Positions 10,501-20,026 of a stretch of 64,000 nucleotides of DNA are shown piece by piece; within the stretch, counting starts at the first letter, position 1, and the number at the start of each line of letters is the position of its first letter. Position numbers and translations under genes: made by a program. The notes beneath the pieces were generated by a model. The model had not been told where the DNA came from. It saw only the letters and a program-made list of their open reading frames with translations, and searched no databases. Source of the stretch: Pseudochrobactrum kiredjianiae (GTDB lineage Bacteria > Pseudomonadota > Alphaproteobacteria > Rhizobiales > Rhizobiaceae); NCBI RefSeq assembly GCF_030362795.1, contig NZ_JAUCBM010000005.1, positions 1-64,000 of the forward strand, written 5' to 3'.

Positions 10501-10974
10501 ATGAAACTTAATGATCTGCGTGAAAACCCAGGTGCAACCAAAGCCCGCAAACGCGTTGGCCGTGGTATCGGTTCCGGCTCCGGCAAAACCGGTGGTCGCG
10601 GTGTGAAGGGGCAGAAGTCCCGTTCAGGCGTGGCTATCAACGGTTTTGAAGGCGGTCAGATGCCAATCTACCGTCGCTTGCCAAAGCGCGGTTTTACCAA
10701 CATCTTCGCTAAGAAGTTCAATGTTGTGTCGGTTGGTCGCATTCAGGAAGCTGTTGATGCCGGTAAATTGGATGCAAAAGCATCTGTTACTGCTGAAACA
10801 CTTATCGCTGCCGGTATTATCCGTCGCGCTCTGGATGGTTTCCGCGTCGTTTCTGACGGTGAAATCACTGCGAAGCTGGTGATTGAAGCCGCCGGTGCTT
10901 CTAAGGTTGCGATCGAAAAGATCGAAAAAGCAGGCGGTTCGGTAAAATTACCTGAAGCTGCTTCTGCCGAATAA
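10501..10974 (+). CDS. rplO: 50S ribosomal protein L15
   Basis: L15 is a late assembly protein. The 157-residue product begins [20 protein letters not shown] and has the glycine-rich segment [20 protein letters not shown], both diagnostic. A short GC-rich hairpin with trailing T residues lies just downstream, before secY. Confidence 0.98.
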   Translation: MKLNDLRENPGATKARKRVGRGIGSGSGKTGGRGVKGQKSRSGVAINGFEGGQMPIYRRLPKRGFTNIFAKKFNVVSVGRIQEAVDAGKLDAKASVTAETLIAAGIIRRALDGFRVVSDGEITAKLVIEAAGASKVAIEKIEKAGGSVKLPEAASAE

Positions 10975-10995
10975 GACCTCAGAAATACCTTCAAG

Positions 10996-11020
10996 ACGGC
11001 GGCCTTAGAGCCGCCGTTTT
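10996..11020 (+). terminator. Terminator-like hairpin between rplO and secY
   Basis: ACGGCGGC (10996-11003) and GCCGCCGT (11010-11017) form a perfect 8-bp GC-rich stem with a six-base loop, followed by a short T run. It sits 20 bp after the rplO stop inside the ribosomal series, so it probably attenuates rather than stops transcription into secY. Confidence 0.6.
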
Positions 11021-11126
11021 CAACTTTATGCCTATTGATTTCATGTGCCTACTTGCGTCTTGATGTCTATGGGCATATCTGGGGAGGGGCGTCAGATTCT
11101 GACGTACGACAGACCGGAGTAATCTC

Positions 11127-12467
11127 ATGGCATCGGCTGCTGAACAGCTTGCATCCAATTTGAATTTTTCAGCCTTTTCGAAGGCCACTGAGCTCAAGAA
11201 GCGTATCTGGTTTACGCTCGGGGCTCTGCTTGTGTATCGTTTTGGTACATATATTCCTTTGCCGGGCATTAATCCTGACGCGCTGGCCCAGTCGTTCCAG
11301 CAGCACAGTCAGGGCGTGCTGGGGCTGTTCAATATGTTCGCCGGTGGTGCTGTTGCACGTATGGCGATCTTTGCGCTAGGGATTATGCCGTATATTTCGG
11401 CATCGATTATTGTACAGCTTATGACCTCTGTGGTGCCTTCACTTGAAGCACTCAAGAAAGAGGGCGAAGCCGGACGTAAAGTTATCAACCAGTATACGCG
11501 TTACGGTACAGTGCTTCTGGCGCTTGTGCAGGCCTATGCAATCTCTGTGGGGCTTGAGTCCGGCAGTGGTATTGTGACGGATCCGGGACTATTCTTCCGC
11601 GTGACTTCGGTCATTACGCTTGTCGGCGGTACAATGTTCCTGATGTGGCTTGGTGAGCAGATCACTGCGCGTGGTATCGGTAACGGTATTTCCCTGATCA
11701 TTTTTGCCGGTATTGTTGCGAACCTTCCGCACGCGATTTCCGGTACTCTTGAACTTGGCCGTACTGGTGCGTTGTCAACAGTGCTTATTCTTGCTGTGAT
11801 CGCTCTGGCAATCTTCCTGATTGCTGTGATCGTGTTCGTTGAACGCGCTCAGCGTCGTCTTCTGATCCAGTATCCGAAGCGTCAGGTCGGTAACCGTATG
11901 GCGCAGGGCGAAACATCGCATCTGCCGCTTAAACTGAATACTGCCGGTGTTATTCCTCCGATCTTTGCATCGTCACTGCTGTTGCTGCCTGCAACTGTTG
12001 CCGGTTTTGCAAATTCGGAAAATATGCCTGCATGGGGAAGCATGCTTCTTTCGGCTCTCGGTCACGGCCAGCCGATCTATATGTTCCTTTATGCAGCGCT
12101 GATGGCATTCTTCTGCTTCTTCTATACCGCGATTGTCTTTAATCCTAAGGACACCGCAGACCAGCTGAAGAAACATTCCGGCTTTATTCCGGGCATCCGT
12201 CCGGGTGAACGCACCGCGGAATACATCGATTATGTTCTGACCCGTATTACCGTGGTTGGCGCTATCTATATCGTGATTGTCTGTCTTGTACCTGAGTTCC
12301 TGATTTCAGCGGCCGGTGTACCTTTCTATCTCGGTGGTACGTCCCTGCTTATCGTTGTTAACGTAACACTTGATACGGTTGCACAGATACAGGGTCATCT
12401 CATTGCCCATCAATATGAAGGGCTGATCAAAAAATCCAAACTTCGTGGGGGAAGACGGGCGAGATGA
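11127..12467 (+). CDS. secY: Protein translocase subunit SecY
   Basis: SecY is the channel of the Sec translocon in the inner membrane, working with SecE, SecG and SecA. The 446 residues carry ten hydrophobic segments, with the signature [11 protein letters not shown] near residues 42-52 and [13 protein letters not shown] at the second segment. The C-terminal part includes the conserved loop with [12 protein letters not shown]. The stop overlaps adk by 4 bp (ATGA), as is usual in this operon. Its 152-bp upstream gap contains a hairpin. Confidence 0.97.
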   Translation: MASAAEQLASNLNFSAFSKATELKKRIWFTLGALLVYRFGTYIPLPGINPDALAQSFQQHSQGVLGLFNMFAGGAVARMAIFALGIMPYISASIIVQLMTSVVPSLEALKKEGEAGRKVINQYTRYGTVLLALVQAYAISVGLESGSGIVTDPGLFFRVTSVITLVGGTMFLMWLGEQITARGIGNGISLIIFAGIVANLPHAISGTLELGRTGALSTVLILAVIALAIFLIAVIVFVERAQRRLLIQYPKRQVGNRMAQGETSHLPLKLNTAGVIPPIFASSLLLLPATVAGFANSENMPAWGSMLLSALGHGQPIYMFLYAALMAFFCFFYTAIVFNPKDTADQLKKHSGFIPGIRPGERTAEYIDYVLTRITVVGAIYIVIVCLVPEFLISAAGVPFYLGGTSLLIVVNVTLDTVAQIQGHLIAHQYEGLIKKSKLRGGRRAR

Positions 12468-13048
12468 GACTTATACTTTTAGGACCTCCGGGCGCAGGTA
12501 AGGGCACACAGGCAAAAATTCTCACTGAGAAATATGCTATCCCACAGCTTTCGACCGGTGACATGCTCCGTGCAGCAGTTGCTGCACAGACTGAAGTTGG
12601 CAAGCGCGCCAAAGCAGTTATGGATGCGGGTCAGTTAGTTTCCGATGAGATTGTTAATGCGATTGTTTCTGATCGCATTGACCAGCCGGATTGCGCGAAC
12701 GGATTTATCCTTGATGGTTATCCGCGTACCGTACCTCAGGCACAGGCGCTGACAGGTATGCTGAAAGACAAGCATGCTGAGCTGGATGCGGTTATTGAGC
12801 TGAAGGTGGATGAGACTGCTCTGATTAAGCGTATGGAAAACCGCGTTGCGGAAACCATTGCTGCGGGCGGTACTGTTCGTTCAGATGATAATCCTGAAGC
12901 GTTCCGCAAGCGTCTGATCGAGTATCGTGAAAAAACCGCGCCTTTGTCTGACTATTATGCAGGCACCGGTGAGTTGAAGCTGGTTGATGGCATGGCGGCT
13001 ATGGCCGATGTGACAGCAGAAATTGAAAAGCTTCTGCTTCCTGCCTGA
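12464..13048 (+). CDS. adk: Adenylate kinase
   Basis: Catalyses ATP + AMP to 2 ADP in the cytoplasm. The P-loop GPPGAGKGT is at residues 7-15, STGDMLR and the DGYPRT AMP-binding motif follow. The lid is the short form without zinc cysteines, giving 194 residues. It overlaps secY by 4 bp. A strong terminator follows 28 bp downstream, so transcription of rpsM probably depends on a separate promoter. Confidence 0.97.
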   Translation: MRLILLGPPGAGKGTQAKILTEKYAIPQLSTGDMLRAAVAAQTEVGKRAKAVMDAGQLVSDEIVNAIVSDRIDQPDCANGFILDGYPRTVPQAQALTGMLKDKHAELDAVIELKVDETALIKRMENRVAETIAAGGTVRSDDNPEAFRKRLIEYREKTAPLSDYYAGTGELKLVDGMAAMADVTAEIEKLLLPA

Positions 13049-13076
13049 TCAGGTTTTCTGGTTTGGATAAATACAA

Positions 13077-13113
13077 AAAAGCCGGCCTGATGTTTCAGGC
13101 TGGCTTTTATTTT
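13077..13113 (+). terminator. Rho-independent terminator after adk
   Basis: AAAAGCCGGCCTGA (13077-13090) pairs with TCAGGCTGGCTTTT (13095-13108), 14 bp with one G-U pair and a four-base loop, followed by a T-rich tract. This is a textbook terminator placed between adk and rpsM. Confidence 0.85.
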
Positions 13114-13523
13114 TGACAGTCACCTGTATTACGATATTAATGAAACGGTAAGGATTTACGGTCTCTTGGTGATAGAGGTTGACTTTTCCTTTCGATTCCG
13201 TCAAAGACAGCGACAATTCGCTTAATTCGATGGACGATGCCGGATTCCGGTCTCGTTCGTTTTTATGCTGTCTGTATCCGGTGGTTCGGCACAGGCATAG
13301 AGAACAGATCCGGTTTTTATTAAAAAGGCTGGTGGATCTCTTGGATTTCGTTCGTGTTATTCGCTGTAATCCCGCATTTTGCGGCAGATAATGGCAGATA
13401 GCGTACGGTAGAGCTCATTACAGCGATAAGCCGGTGTTCGGCGCTGTAATATTTAAAACTACCGCATGATCTAAAAAATAGCCGAAATGGCTGTTATTCT
13501 GCGGTTCATACAGGAGAAAGCGC
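13114..13523 (+). other. 410-bp gap upstream of rpsM, probable promoter and leader
   Basis: No convincing gene is present; a 70-codon open frame at 13179-13391 has no ribosome binding site and no recognisable features. A TTGACT hexamer at about 13189 could be a -35 element, but no good -10 is at the right distance. Because a strong terminator closes the adk transcript, a promoter for the rpsM-rpsK-rpoA-rplQ series is expected here. The rpsM ribosome binding site is a clear AGGAG. Confidence 0.4.
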
Positions 13524-13892
13524 ATGGCACGTATTGCTGGCGTAAACATTCCAACGAATAAGCGTGCAATCATTGCACTTCAGTATATTCACGGTATTGG
13601 CCCTAAATTTGCTGCTGAAATCATGGAAAAGGTCGGCATTGCGCTTGATCGCCGTGTAAACCAGCTGACAGATGCTGAAGTCCTGCAGATCCGTGAAACC
13701 ATTGACCGTGATTACCAGGTTGAAGGTGATCTGCGTCGTGAAGTTTCGATGAACATCAAACGTCTGATGGATCTGGGCTGCTACCGCGGTCTGCGTCATC
13801 GTCGTTCCCTGCCGGTTCGCGGTCAGCGTACCCACACCAATGCTCGTACCCGTAAGGGTCCTGCAAAGGCGATCGCCGGTAAGAAGAAGTAA
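13524..13892 (+). CDS. rpsM: 30S ribosomal protein S13
   Basis: S13 sits at the top of the 30S head and contacts L5, S19 and tRNA. The 122 residues begin [13 protein letters not shown] and end with the highly conserved [24 protein letters not shown] region (residues about 99-122). It is the first gene after a terminator and is itself followed by a hairpin before rpsK. Confidence 0.98.
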   Translation: MARIAGVNIPTNKRAIIALQYIHGIGPKFAAEIMEKVGIALDRRVNQLTDAEVLQIRETIDRDYQVEGDLRREVSMNIKRLMDLGCYRGLRHRRSLPVRGQRTHTNARTRKGPAKAIAGKKK

Positions 13893-13898
13893 TCTGAA

Positions 13899-13936
13899 AA
13901 TACCGGAGCTGTTTCATAAAATAGCTCCGGTATTTG
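13899..13936 (+). terminator. Terminator-like hairpin between rpsM and rpsK
   Basis: A perfect 12-bp stem, AATACCGGAGCT (13899-13910) with AGCTCCGGTATT (13923-13934), starts 6 bp after the rpsM stop with a 12-nt loop. The T run after it is short (TTTG), so it may be an attenuator or an mRNA-processing site. About 195 bp of non-coding sequence follow before rpsK. Confidence 0.6.
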
Positions 13937-14129
13937 CTTGTCTCTGCTCCGGCCTTATTCGCCGGGTGAGAAATAAGTTGGATTATGCTCCCGTTGCGGG
14001 GCATCTTAAAGTTTGGCTCTGAAAAGCGCCAATAAACAGATCCAGACATGGGCAGGCCTTAAAACCTGAAACATGTCGGTGTAGCCGCTGGTACTACGGC
14101 GGTGTAGAGATCAATTGGAAGGACTAGTT

Positions 14130-14519
14130 ATGGCTAAAGAAGCCGGTCGCGTTCGTCGTCGCGAACGTAAAAATATCTCTTCGGGTGTTGCTCACGTCAA
14201 TTCGACATTCAACAACACAATGATCACCATCACTGATGCGCAGGGCAATGCTATTGCTTGGTCGTCAGCTGGCGCACAGGGCTTCAAGGGTTCGCGTAAA
14301 TCGACTCCTTTTGCTGCTCAGATCGCTGCTGAAGATTGCGCTAAGAAGGCTCAGGAACACGGCATGCGTTCGCTGGAAGTTGAAGTTTGCGGTCCGGGTT
14401 CCGGCCGTGAATCAGCGCTTCGCGCTCTGCAGGCTGCAGGTTTCACGATCACTTCGATCCGTGATGTGACACCGATCCCGCACAATGGTTGCCGTCCACG
14501 CAAGAAGCGTCGCGTCTAA
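14130..14519 (+). CDS. rpsK: 30S ribosomal protein S11
   Basis: S11 forms part of the platform at the mRNA exit. The start is set at the ATG at 14130, preceded by GGAAGGA; the frame extends 15 bp further up to a TTG, but that would add residues not seen in relatives. The 129-residue product has the family signatures [19 protein letters not shown] and the C-terminal [15 protein letters not shown]. Confidence 0.97.
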   Translation: MAKEAGRVRRRERKNISSGVAHVNSTFNNTMITITDAQGNAIAWSSAGAQGFKGSRKSTPFAAQIAAEDCAKKAQEHGMRSLEVEVCGPGSGRESALRALQAAGFTITSIRDVTPIPHNGCRPRKKRRV

Positions 14520-14625
14520 TCAGTTCATCGCCGCAAGGGCCCGAACATATTGTTCAGGTCTTTCGTGGTTTCCACTCTCTGTTGCCACGATTGGATAGTG
14601 GCAAAGCTAGATTAAAGGAAAGCAC

Positions 14626-15639
14626 ATGATTCAGAAAAACTGGCAGGAGCTGATCAAGCCTAATAAGGTTGATTTCGTTTCCCAGGGCTCGAAGAACAAG
14701 ATCACTGTTGTGGCTGAACCGCTTGAACGCGGTTATGGTCTGACATTGGGTAACGCGCTGCGTCGCGTTCTTCTTTCTTCGCTGCGCGGTGCTGCGGTGA
14801 CTGCTGTTCAGATTGACGGCGTTCTGCATGAATTCTCGTCGATCAACGGCGTGCGTGAAGACGTTACCGATATCGTACTGAATGTTAAAGAAATCGCTAT
14901 CCGCATGGAAGGCGATGGACCTAAGCGCATGGTTGTCCGCAAGGAAGGACCAGGCGTCGTAACGGCTGGCGATATCCAGACGGTTGGTGATGTTGAAGTC
15001 CTTAATCCGGACCACGTCATCTGCACCCTCGATGAGGGCGCTGAAATCCGTATGGAATTCACTGTCAATACGGGCAAGGGCTATGTGCCTGCTGACCGTA
15101 ACCGCGCTGAAGATGCTCCGATCGGACTTATTCCGGTTGACAGCCTCTATTCACCGGTACGTAAAGTTTCCTACAAAATCGAAAACACCCGTGAGGGACA
15201 GGTTCTCGATTATGACAAGCTGATCCTCAATGTTGAGACCAACGGCTCTGTCACTGGTGAAGATGCAGTTGCTTATGCAGCCCGTATTCTTCAGGACCAG
15301 CTTGCGATCTTCGTCAACTTTGACGAGCCGCAGAAGGAAGCTCCGCAGGAACAGGTTGCAGAACTCGCATTCAATCCAGCCCTTTTGAAGAAAGTGGATG
15401 AACTGGAACTGTCTGTTCGTTCGGCAAACTGCCTGAAGAACGATAACATCGTTTATATCGGCGATCTGATCCAAAAGACAGAAGCCGAAATGCTGCGGAC
15501 TCCGAATTTCGGCCGCAAGTCGCTGAACGAAATCAAAGAAGTTCTGGCGTCGATGGGACTCCATCTTGGTATGGAAATCCCGACCTGGCCGCCGGAAAAT
15601 ATCGAAGATCTCGCTAAGCGCTACGAAGATCAATATTGA
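14626..15639 (+). CDS. rpoA: DNA-directed RNA polymerase subunit alpha
   Basis: Alpha dimerises to nucleate the core polymerase, and its C-terminal domain binds UP elements and activators. The 337 residues contain the N-terminal assembly domain ([18 protein letters not shown] near residues 36-53) and the alpha-CTD with [19 protein letters not shown] and the helix-hairpin-helix [13 protein letters not shown]. It lies between rpsK and rplQ, as usual. Confidence 0.98.
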   Translation: MIQKNWQELIKPNKVDFVSQGSKNKITVVAEPLERGYGLTLGNALRRVLLSSLRGAAVTAVQIDGVLHEFSSINGVREDVTDIVLNVKEIAIRMEGDGPKRMVVRKEGPGVVTAGDIQTVGDVEVLNPDHVICTLDEGAEIRMEFTVNTGKGYVPADRNRAEDAPIGLIPVDSLYSPVRKVSYKIENTREGQVLDYDKLILNVETNGSVTGEDAVAYAARILQDQLAIFVNFDEPQKEAPQEQVAELAFNPALLKKVDELELSVRSANCLKNDNIVYIGDLIQKTEAEMLRTPNFGRKSLNEIKEVLASMGLHLGMEIPTWPPENIEDLAKRYEDQY

Positions 15640-15681
15640 GACCGGTTGCGACCGGAAGATAGATTTTAAAGGAGAAGGCTC

Positions 15682-16107
15682 ATGCGTCACGGAAAGACAC
15701 TCCGTAAGCTGAACCGGACTGCAAGCCACCGTAAGGCTATGTTTGCTAATATGGCAGCATCGCTGATCGAACACGAGCAGATCGTTACTACATTGCCTAA
15801 GGCAAAAGAAATCCGTCCGATTGTTGAGAAGCTTATTACTCTCGGCAAACGCGGTGATCTGCATGCCCGTCGTCAGGCCATTTCGGCTATTCGCGATGTG
15901 CAGCTGGTAGCAAAACTGTTTGACGTTCTGGCAACTCGTTATGCTGATCGTCACGGCGGCTACATCCGTATTATGAAGGCAGGCTATCGCTTCGGTGATA
16001 ATGCTCCTCTGGCAGTTGTCGAGTTCGTAGAACGCGACATCACTGCTAAGGGTGCAGGCGACCGCGCCCGCGTTGAAGCAGAAGCTGCTGAAGCAGAAGC
16101 TGCATAA
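15682..16107 (+). CDS. rplQ: 50S ribosomal protein L17
   Basis: L17 lies near the tunnel exit. The 141 residues start with the diagnostic [21 protein letters not shown] and end in an Ala/Glu-rich tail typical of alphaproteobacteria. It is the last gene of the ribosomal series and is followed by a strong terminator at 16134. Confidence 0.98.
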   Translation: MRHGKTLRKLNRTASHRKAMFANMAASLIEHEQIVTTLPKAKEIRPIVEKLITLGKRGDLHARRQAISAIRDVQLVAKLFDVLATRYADRHGGYIRIMKAGYRFGDNAPLAVVEFVERDITAKGAGDRARVEAEAAEAEAA

Positions 16108-16133
16108 TCTGTTTAAAACAGATTGTATAAATT

Positions 16134-16157
16134 AAGGGGCCTCACGGCCCCTTTTTT
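16134..16157 (+). terminator. Terminator after rplQ
   Basis: AAGGGGCC (16134-16141) pairs with GGCCCCTT (16146-16153) around a four-base loop and runs into T6. It ends the ribosomal protein series 27 bp after rplQ. Confidence 0.9.
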
Positions 16158-16314
16158 ATTAGTTAAAATCCTACGTTGTCATGGTCGTGTATGTTGATAT
16201 ATTTTCAGAATTTTTGAGTACTCTTCATTTTATAATAAAATTTAAGACCTTAAAGATTGATCATTTTAAAAATGTTCCTCAAGATTAAAGAACTTAACAA
16301 GTGGAGTTCTCTTC

Positions 16315-16779
16315 GTGACGAATATTCGTTTTTTCTTGCCTTCAGATACTTCCGCTCTGGTGCGTTTGTTTGAAGAAATGCAGAGCTATTATAAGGTACC
16401 TTGTCCGACACCGCATGTTATTGAAAGCAAGCTTGCTTCGCTTCCTGTTGGTGTTGAAATTATTGTTGCTGAAGCAGAGAAAATCATTGGGTTTGCTGCA
16501 TTTTCCTCAATATATCCGGGGCCGAGCCTGACATCCGGTTTGTTTATGAAAGAGTTGTTTGTCACTGCTGAGGCGAGAGGTACGGGTGTTGGCAAAGCAT
16601 TAGTTTCCGCTGTTGCGAAAATTGCGGTCGAGCAGGGGCATAAAAGGGTGGACTGGACTGCTGATCGCGATAATCCGGCGTTGTTGAGTTTTTACGCAGG
16701 ATTGGGAGCCTTGGCTCAACAGGAAAAGGTCTTTTATCGCCTTTCTGGTGATGCGTTGTTATCGTTGTCACAAATGTGA
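16315..16779 (+). CDS. GNAT-family N-acetyltransferase
   Basis: Members of this family transfer an acetyl group from acetyl-CoA to an amine; the substrate here cannot be told. The start is a GTG with GGAG upstream. The 154-residue product shows the GNAT order: an N-terminal strand-helix pair, the strand IIVAEAEKIIGFAAFS, then LFMKELFVTAEARGTGVGKALVSAV, where the RGTGVG stretch matches the acetyl-CoA pyrophosphate loop (Q/R-x-x-G-x-G/A), and finally VDWTADRDNPALLSFYAGLG, the usual end of the fold. It stands alone between the ribosomal series and degP. Confidence 0.85.
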   Translation: MTNIRFFLPSDTSALVRLFEEMQSYYKVPCPTPHVIESKLASLPVGVEIIVAEAEKIIGFAAFSSIYPGPSLTSGLFMKELFVTAEARGTGVGKALVSAVAKIAVEQGHKRVDWTADRDNPALLSFYAGLGALAQQEKVFYRLSGDALLSLSQM

Positions 16780-16937
16780 TTTTATAAAATTATACCGCTG
16801 GATAAATAGTGAACTGTTTAAGAGGTTGTTTTGTTACAATAATTTAATTTTATGTTTGTGGATCAGCCTCTTTTCCGTCCTGTTTTGCAGCCTATATTCC
16901 TCTTAATCAGTCGGTTTTCGAAAAGTGGGATGAAAAT

Positions 16938-18410
16938 ATGAGTTCACATCTGCAGAATGATCCGGCCAATGCGTCGGGGCGTCTTGGCAAAATTTACAAG
17001 GCCGGTCTGGCTGTTCTGCTGGCCGGTGTTATTGCGGCGGGTACGATTTCTGTTTTTGCACCTGCTGTCAGCACACCGGCGGTCGCGGAAAAGCAAGTGC
17101 CGCAGTCTCACAGTGATATTCAGCTATCCTATGCGCCTTTGGTAAAGTCGACCTCTGGCGCGGTGGTGAATGTCTATGCGGGACGCAAAGTGCAGCAGCG
17201 CTCACCTTTTGCCGGTGATCCGTTCTTTGAACAGTTTTTCGGCGGGCAGATGCGCCCGAACAAACCGCGCTTTGAGCAATCGCTCGGTTCCGGCGTGATC
17301 GTGGATGGTTCCGGCCTGATCGTCACCAATAATCACGTGATTGACGGTGCGGACGATATTAAGGTCGCACTGGCAGATGGGCGTGAATTTTCGTCCAAGT
17401 TATTGCTCAATGATGTGACCACCGATCTGGCGATTTTGAAGATTGATGTCAAAGAACAGCTCCCGACTGTAAAGCTGGCCGATTCCGACAAGGTTGAAGT
17501 CGGTGATCTGGTGCTGGCAATCGGTAATCCGTTCGGCGTCGGACAGACTGTTACCAGTGGTATCGTCTCGGCTCAATCACGCACGCAGGTCGGCGTTTCG
17601 GACTTTGACTTCTTCATCCAGACCGATGCGGCGATTAATCCGGGTAACTCCGGCGGCGCACTGATTGATATGCAGGGCAATCTGATCGGGATTAATACCG
17701 CGATCTATTCGCGTAGCGGCGGCTCTGTCGGTATTGGCTTTGCTATCCCGTCGAATATGGTTTCCGCAGTGGTCAAATCTGCGGAAAGCGGCAGTGACAA
17801 ATTTGAGCGCCCTTATGTCGGGGCTACATTTCAGGCCATTACACCGGATATTGCTGCCGGACTTGGTTTAAAGCAGCCTTCCGGTGCGTTGATTACTGAG
17901 CTTGTTGAAAAAGGCCCGCTGGCAGAAGCCGGTATCACGGTTGGTGAGGTGATTACGGCAATCGATGGCGTGAAAGTCGATAATCCTGATGCATTGGCCT
18001 ATCGCGTTTCGACCGCAGGGATTGGCAAGACAGTGCAGATGACTGTGTTGAATGACGGCAAATCCCGTGATGTTGCGGTTAAGCTCGCCCAGCCGCCAAA
18101 AGAAGTGCCAGCACGCGAGATTACCGGCCGTAATCCATTGGCTGGCGCACTTGTGCAGGACATTACGCCGGAGCTCGCCCGCAAAGCCCGCGTGGCTCCG
18201 ACAACCCGTGGCGTTATGATTAGCGGTGTGAAAGACAATACACCGGCGCAGGCGATGAATTTGAAAGCCGGTGATATCGTGCGCGGTGTCAATGGCACAG
18301 CGATTGGTAATGTAGATGATTTACTGACTGTTCTTTCTGCCGGACGCAATGCATTATGGCGTTTGGATATTGAACGGGATGGTGTAATTTACCGTCAGTT
18401 TGTTCGCTGA
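16938..18410 (+). CDS. degP: DegP/HtrA-type periplasmic serine protease with two PDZ domains
   Basis: A trypsin-like protease and chaperone that handles misfolded envelope proteins. Residues about 22-45 form one hydrophobic segment (signal peptide or anchor), so the enzyme acts in the periplasm. The catalytic triad is visible as H133 in VTNNHVI, D163 in TTDLAILK and S238 in NPGNSGGA. Two PDZ domains follow (about 280-370 and 390-485). The 490-residue length fits DegP/DegQ-type Do proteases. The gene has its own upstream gap of 158 bp and is followed by rarA on the same strand. Which of the several DegP-like paralogues it is cannot be decided. Confidence 0.93.
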   Translation: MSSHLQNDPANASGRLGKIYKAGLAVLLAGVIAAGTISVFAPAVSTPAVAEKQVPQSHSDIQLSYAPLVKSTSGAVVNVYAGRKVQQRSPFAGDPFFEQFFGGQMRPNKPRFEQSLGSGVIVDGSGLIVTNNHVIDGADDIKVALADGREFSSKLLLNDVTTDLAILKIDVKEQLPTVKLADSDKVEVGDLVLAIGNPFGVGQTVTSGIVSAQSRTQVGVSDFDFFIQTDAAINPGNSGGALIDMQGNLIGINTAIYSRSGGSVGIGFAIPSNMVSAVVKSAESGSDKFERPYVGATFQAITPDIAAGLGLKQPSGALITELVEKGPLAEAGITVGEVITAIDGVKVDNPDALAYRVSTAGIGKTVQMTVLNDGKSRDVAVKLAQPPKEVPAREITGRNPLAGALVQDITPELARKARVAPTTRGVMISGVKDNTPAQAMNLKAGDIVRGVNGTAIGNVDDLLTVLSAGRNALWRLDIERDGVIYRQFVR

Positions 18411-18494
18411 TTTTTATCACACGGTTCCTCTGTAGCCGTTGGTGTATAACTGAAACGGGGAGGCCGGTTTGCGAAAGCAATCCGGCCTGTTGCT

Positions 18495-19808
18495 ATGAGT
18501 GATTTATTTTCTTCTGCGTCCGATCCATTGGCTGACCGTAACCGCCCGCTGGCGGATCGTTTGCGCCCGCGCGACTTGCATGAAGTGACAGGGCAGGAGC
18601 ATCTGACTGGTGAGCAGGGGATTCTCTCGCGTATGATCGCAGCGGGCAGCCTCGGTTCTATGATCTTCTGGGGCCCGCCCGGAACCGGAAAGACCACTAT
18701 AGCGCGTTTGCTGGCTGGTCATACAGAACTGGCTTTTGAGCAAATCTCGGCGATTTTCTCCGGTGTTGCCGATCTTAAAAGGGTTTTTGAAACTGCAAGG
18801 GCGCGGCGAATGTCCGGTCGCCAGACATTGCTGTTTGTTGATGAGATACATCGCTTTAACCGTGCGCAGCAGGATAGTTTTTTGCCGGTGATGGAAGACG
18901 GCACAGTCGTTTTGATCGGTGCGACGACTGAGAACCCGTCTTTTGAACTCAATGCCGCTCTGTTGTCACGTGCGCGGGTTTTGACATTCAAACCGCATGA
19001 TGAGACAAGCATCACCACACTTCTTGCCAGAGCCGAAGAGGTGGAGCAGAAACCATTGCCGCTTGATGCAGATGCCCGTGCCAGTCTGGTGCGCATGGCA
19101 GACGGTGATGGCCGTGCGGCGCTCACATTGGCTGAAGAAGTCTGGCGAGCGGCAAGGCCGGAAGAGGTGTTTACCGCTGAGCAATTGCAGGACATCGTTC
19201 AGCGTCGTGCGCCGGTCTATGACAAGGGGCAGGACGGGCACTATAATCTGATTTCTGCACTGCATAAGTCTGTGCGCGGCTCTGATCCTGATGCAGCGCT
19301 GTATTATCTCAGCCGGATGTTTGATGCGGGAGAAGATCCGCTTTATCTCGGACGCCGCTTAGTGCGCATGGCGGTTGAGGATATCGGTCTTGCTGATCCG
19401 CAAGCGCTCGTCGTCTGTAATGCTGCTAAAGATGCCTATGACTATCTTGGCTCACCTGAGGGCGAACTTGCTCTGGCGCAGGCTTGCATCTATCTGGCGA
19501 CTGCACCAAAATCCAACGGCGTTTATCTGGCTTATAAAGCGGCGAGACACGCTGCCAGAGAAAACGGTTCTCTACTGCCGCCAAAACATATTCTCAATGC
19601 TCCAACCAAGCTGATGCGGGATGAGGGCTATAATGATGGCTACCGGTATGATCATGATGAGCCGGACGCATTTTCAGGGCAGAACTATTTCCCTGAGAAA
19701 ATGGGGCGGCAGCAATATTATAATCCGCCGGAGCGTGGTTTTGAACGGGATATTCGTAAGCGCCTTGATTATTGGGCGAAATTACGGATTGAACGCAATC
19801 AAAAATAA
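18495..19808 (+). CDS. rarA: Replication-associated recombination protein A (AAA+ ATPase)
   Basis: RarA (MgsA) acts at stalled replication forks with SSB and RecA. The 437 residues have Walker A GPPGTGKTT at residues 60-68, Walker B LLFVDEIHRFN with D116/E117, and the sensor segment GATTENPSFE. The C-terminal tetramerisation region includes LISALHKSVRGSDPDAALYYL, typical of the MgsA/WRNIP1 family. It lies 84 bp after degP and before a composite repeat and bidirectional hairpin. Confidence 0.95.
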   Translation: MSDLFSSASDPLADRNRPLADRLRPRDLHEVTGQEHLTGEQGILSRMIAAGSLGSMIFWGPPGTGKTTIARLLAGHTELAFEQISAIFSGVADLKRVFETARARRMSGRQTLLFVDEIHRFNRAQQDSFLPVMEDGTVVLIGATTENPSFELNAALLSRARVLTFKPHDETSITTLLARAEEVEQKPLPLDADARASLVRMADGDGRAALTLAEEVWRAARPEEVFTAEQLQDIVQRRAPVYDKGQDGHYNLISALHKSVRGSDPDAALYYLSRMFDAGEDPLYLGRRLVRMAVEDIGLADPQALVVCNAAKDAYDYLGSPEGELALAQACIYLATAPKSNGVYLAYKAARHAARENGSLLPPKHILNAPTKLMRDEGYNDGYRYDHDEPDAFSGQNYFPEKMGRQQYYNPPERGFERDIRKRLDYWAKLRIERNQK

Positions 19809-19822
19809 TTGCTTATATTACA

Positions 19823-20005
19823 ATAAAACCCGGTGGTTAGAGCGGTTTGTGTATGAGTTGAATCATGCACTCCGCTCTAACCCTTTTTTGATCCGCATTT
19901 GTACGACGCTAAATAAATATTTAGCTGTAAAATGCTCTCATTTTAAAGTGTTAGAGCGACCTTTGTGTGCCAAGTCTGGCACACGGCGCTCTAGCCGGGT
20001 TTTAT
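19823..20005. repeat. Composite palindromic repeat nested in an outer hairpin
   Basis: ATAAAACCCGG (19823-19833) and CCGGGTTTTAT (19995-20005) are perfect 11-bp inverted arms that look like the outer stem of a two-way terminator between the convergent rarA and ndvA. Between them lie a 40-nt hairpin with AGAGCGG/CCGCTCT ends (19839-19878) and a second 40-nt hairpin with AGAGCG/CGCTCT ends (19953-19992). The second is the reverse complement of the copy at 33971-34010 with a single difference. The repeat appears to have entered the loop of a terminator. Confidence 0.7.
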
Positions 20006-20026
20006 CATTTTTAGATTCAGGCTGGT

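Noticed and set aside
13179-13391. 70-codon frame between adk and rpsM
   Set aside because: No ribosome binding site, no domain, and it lies in what must be the promoter and leader of rpsM.
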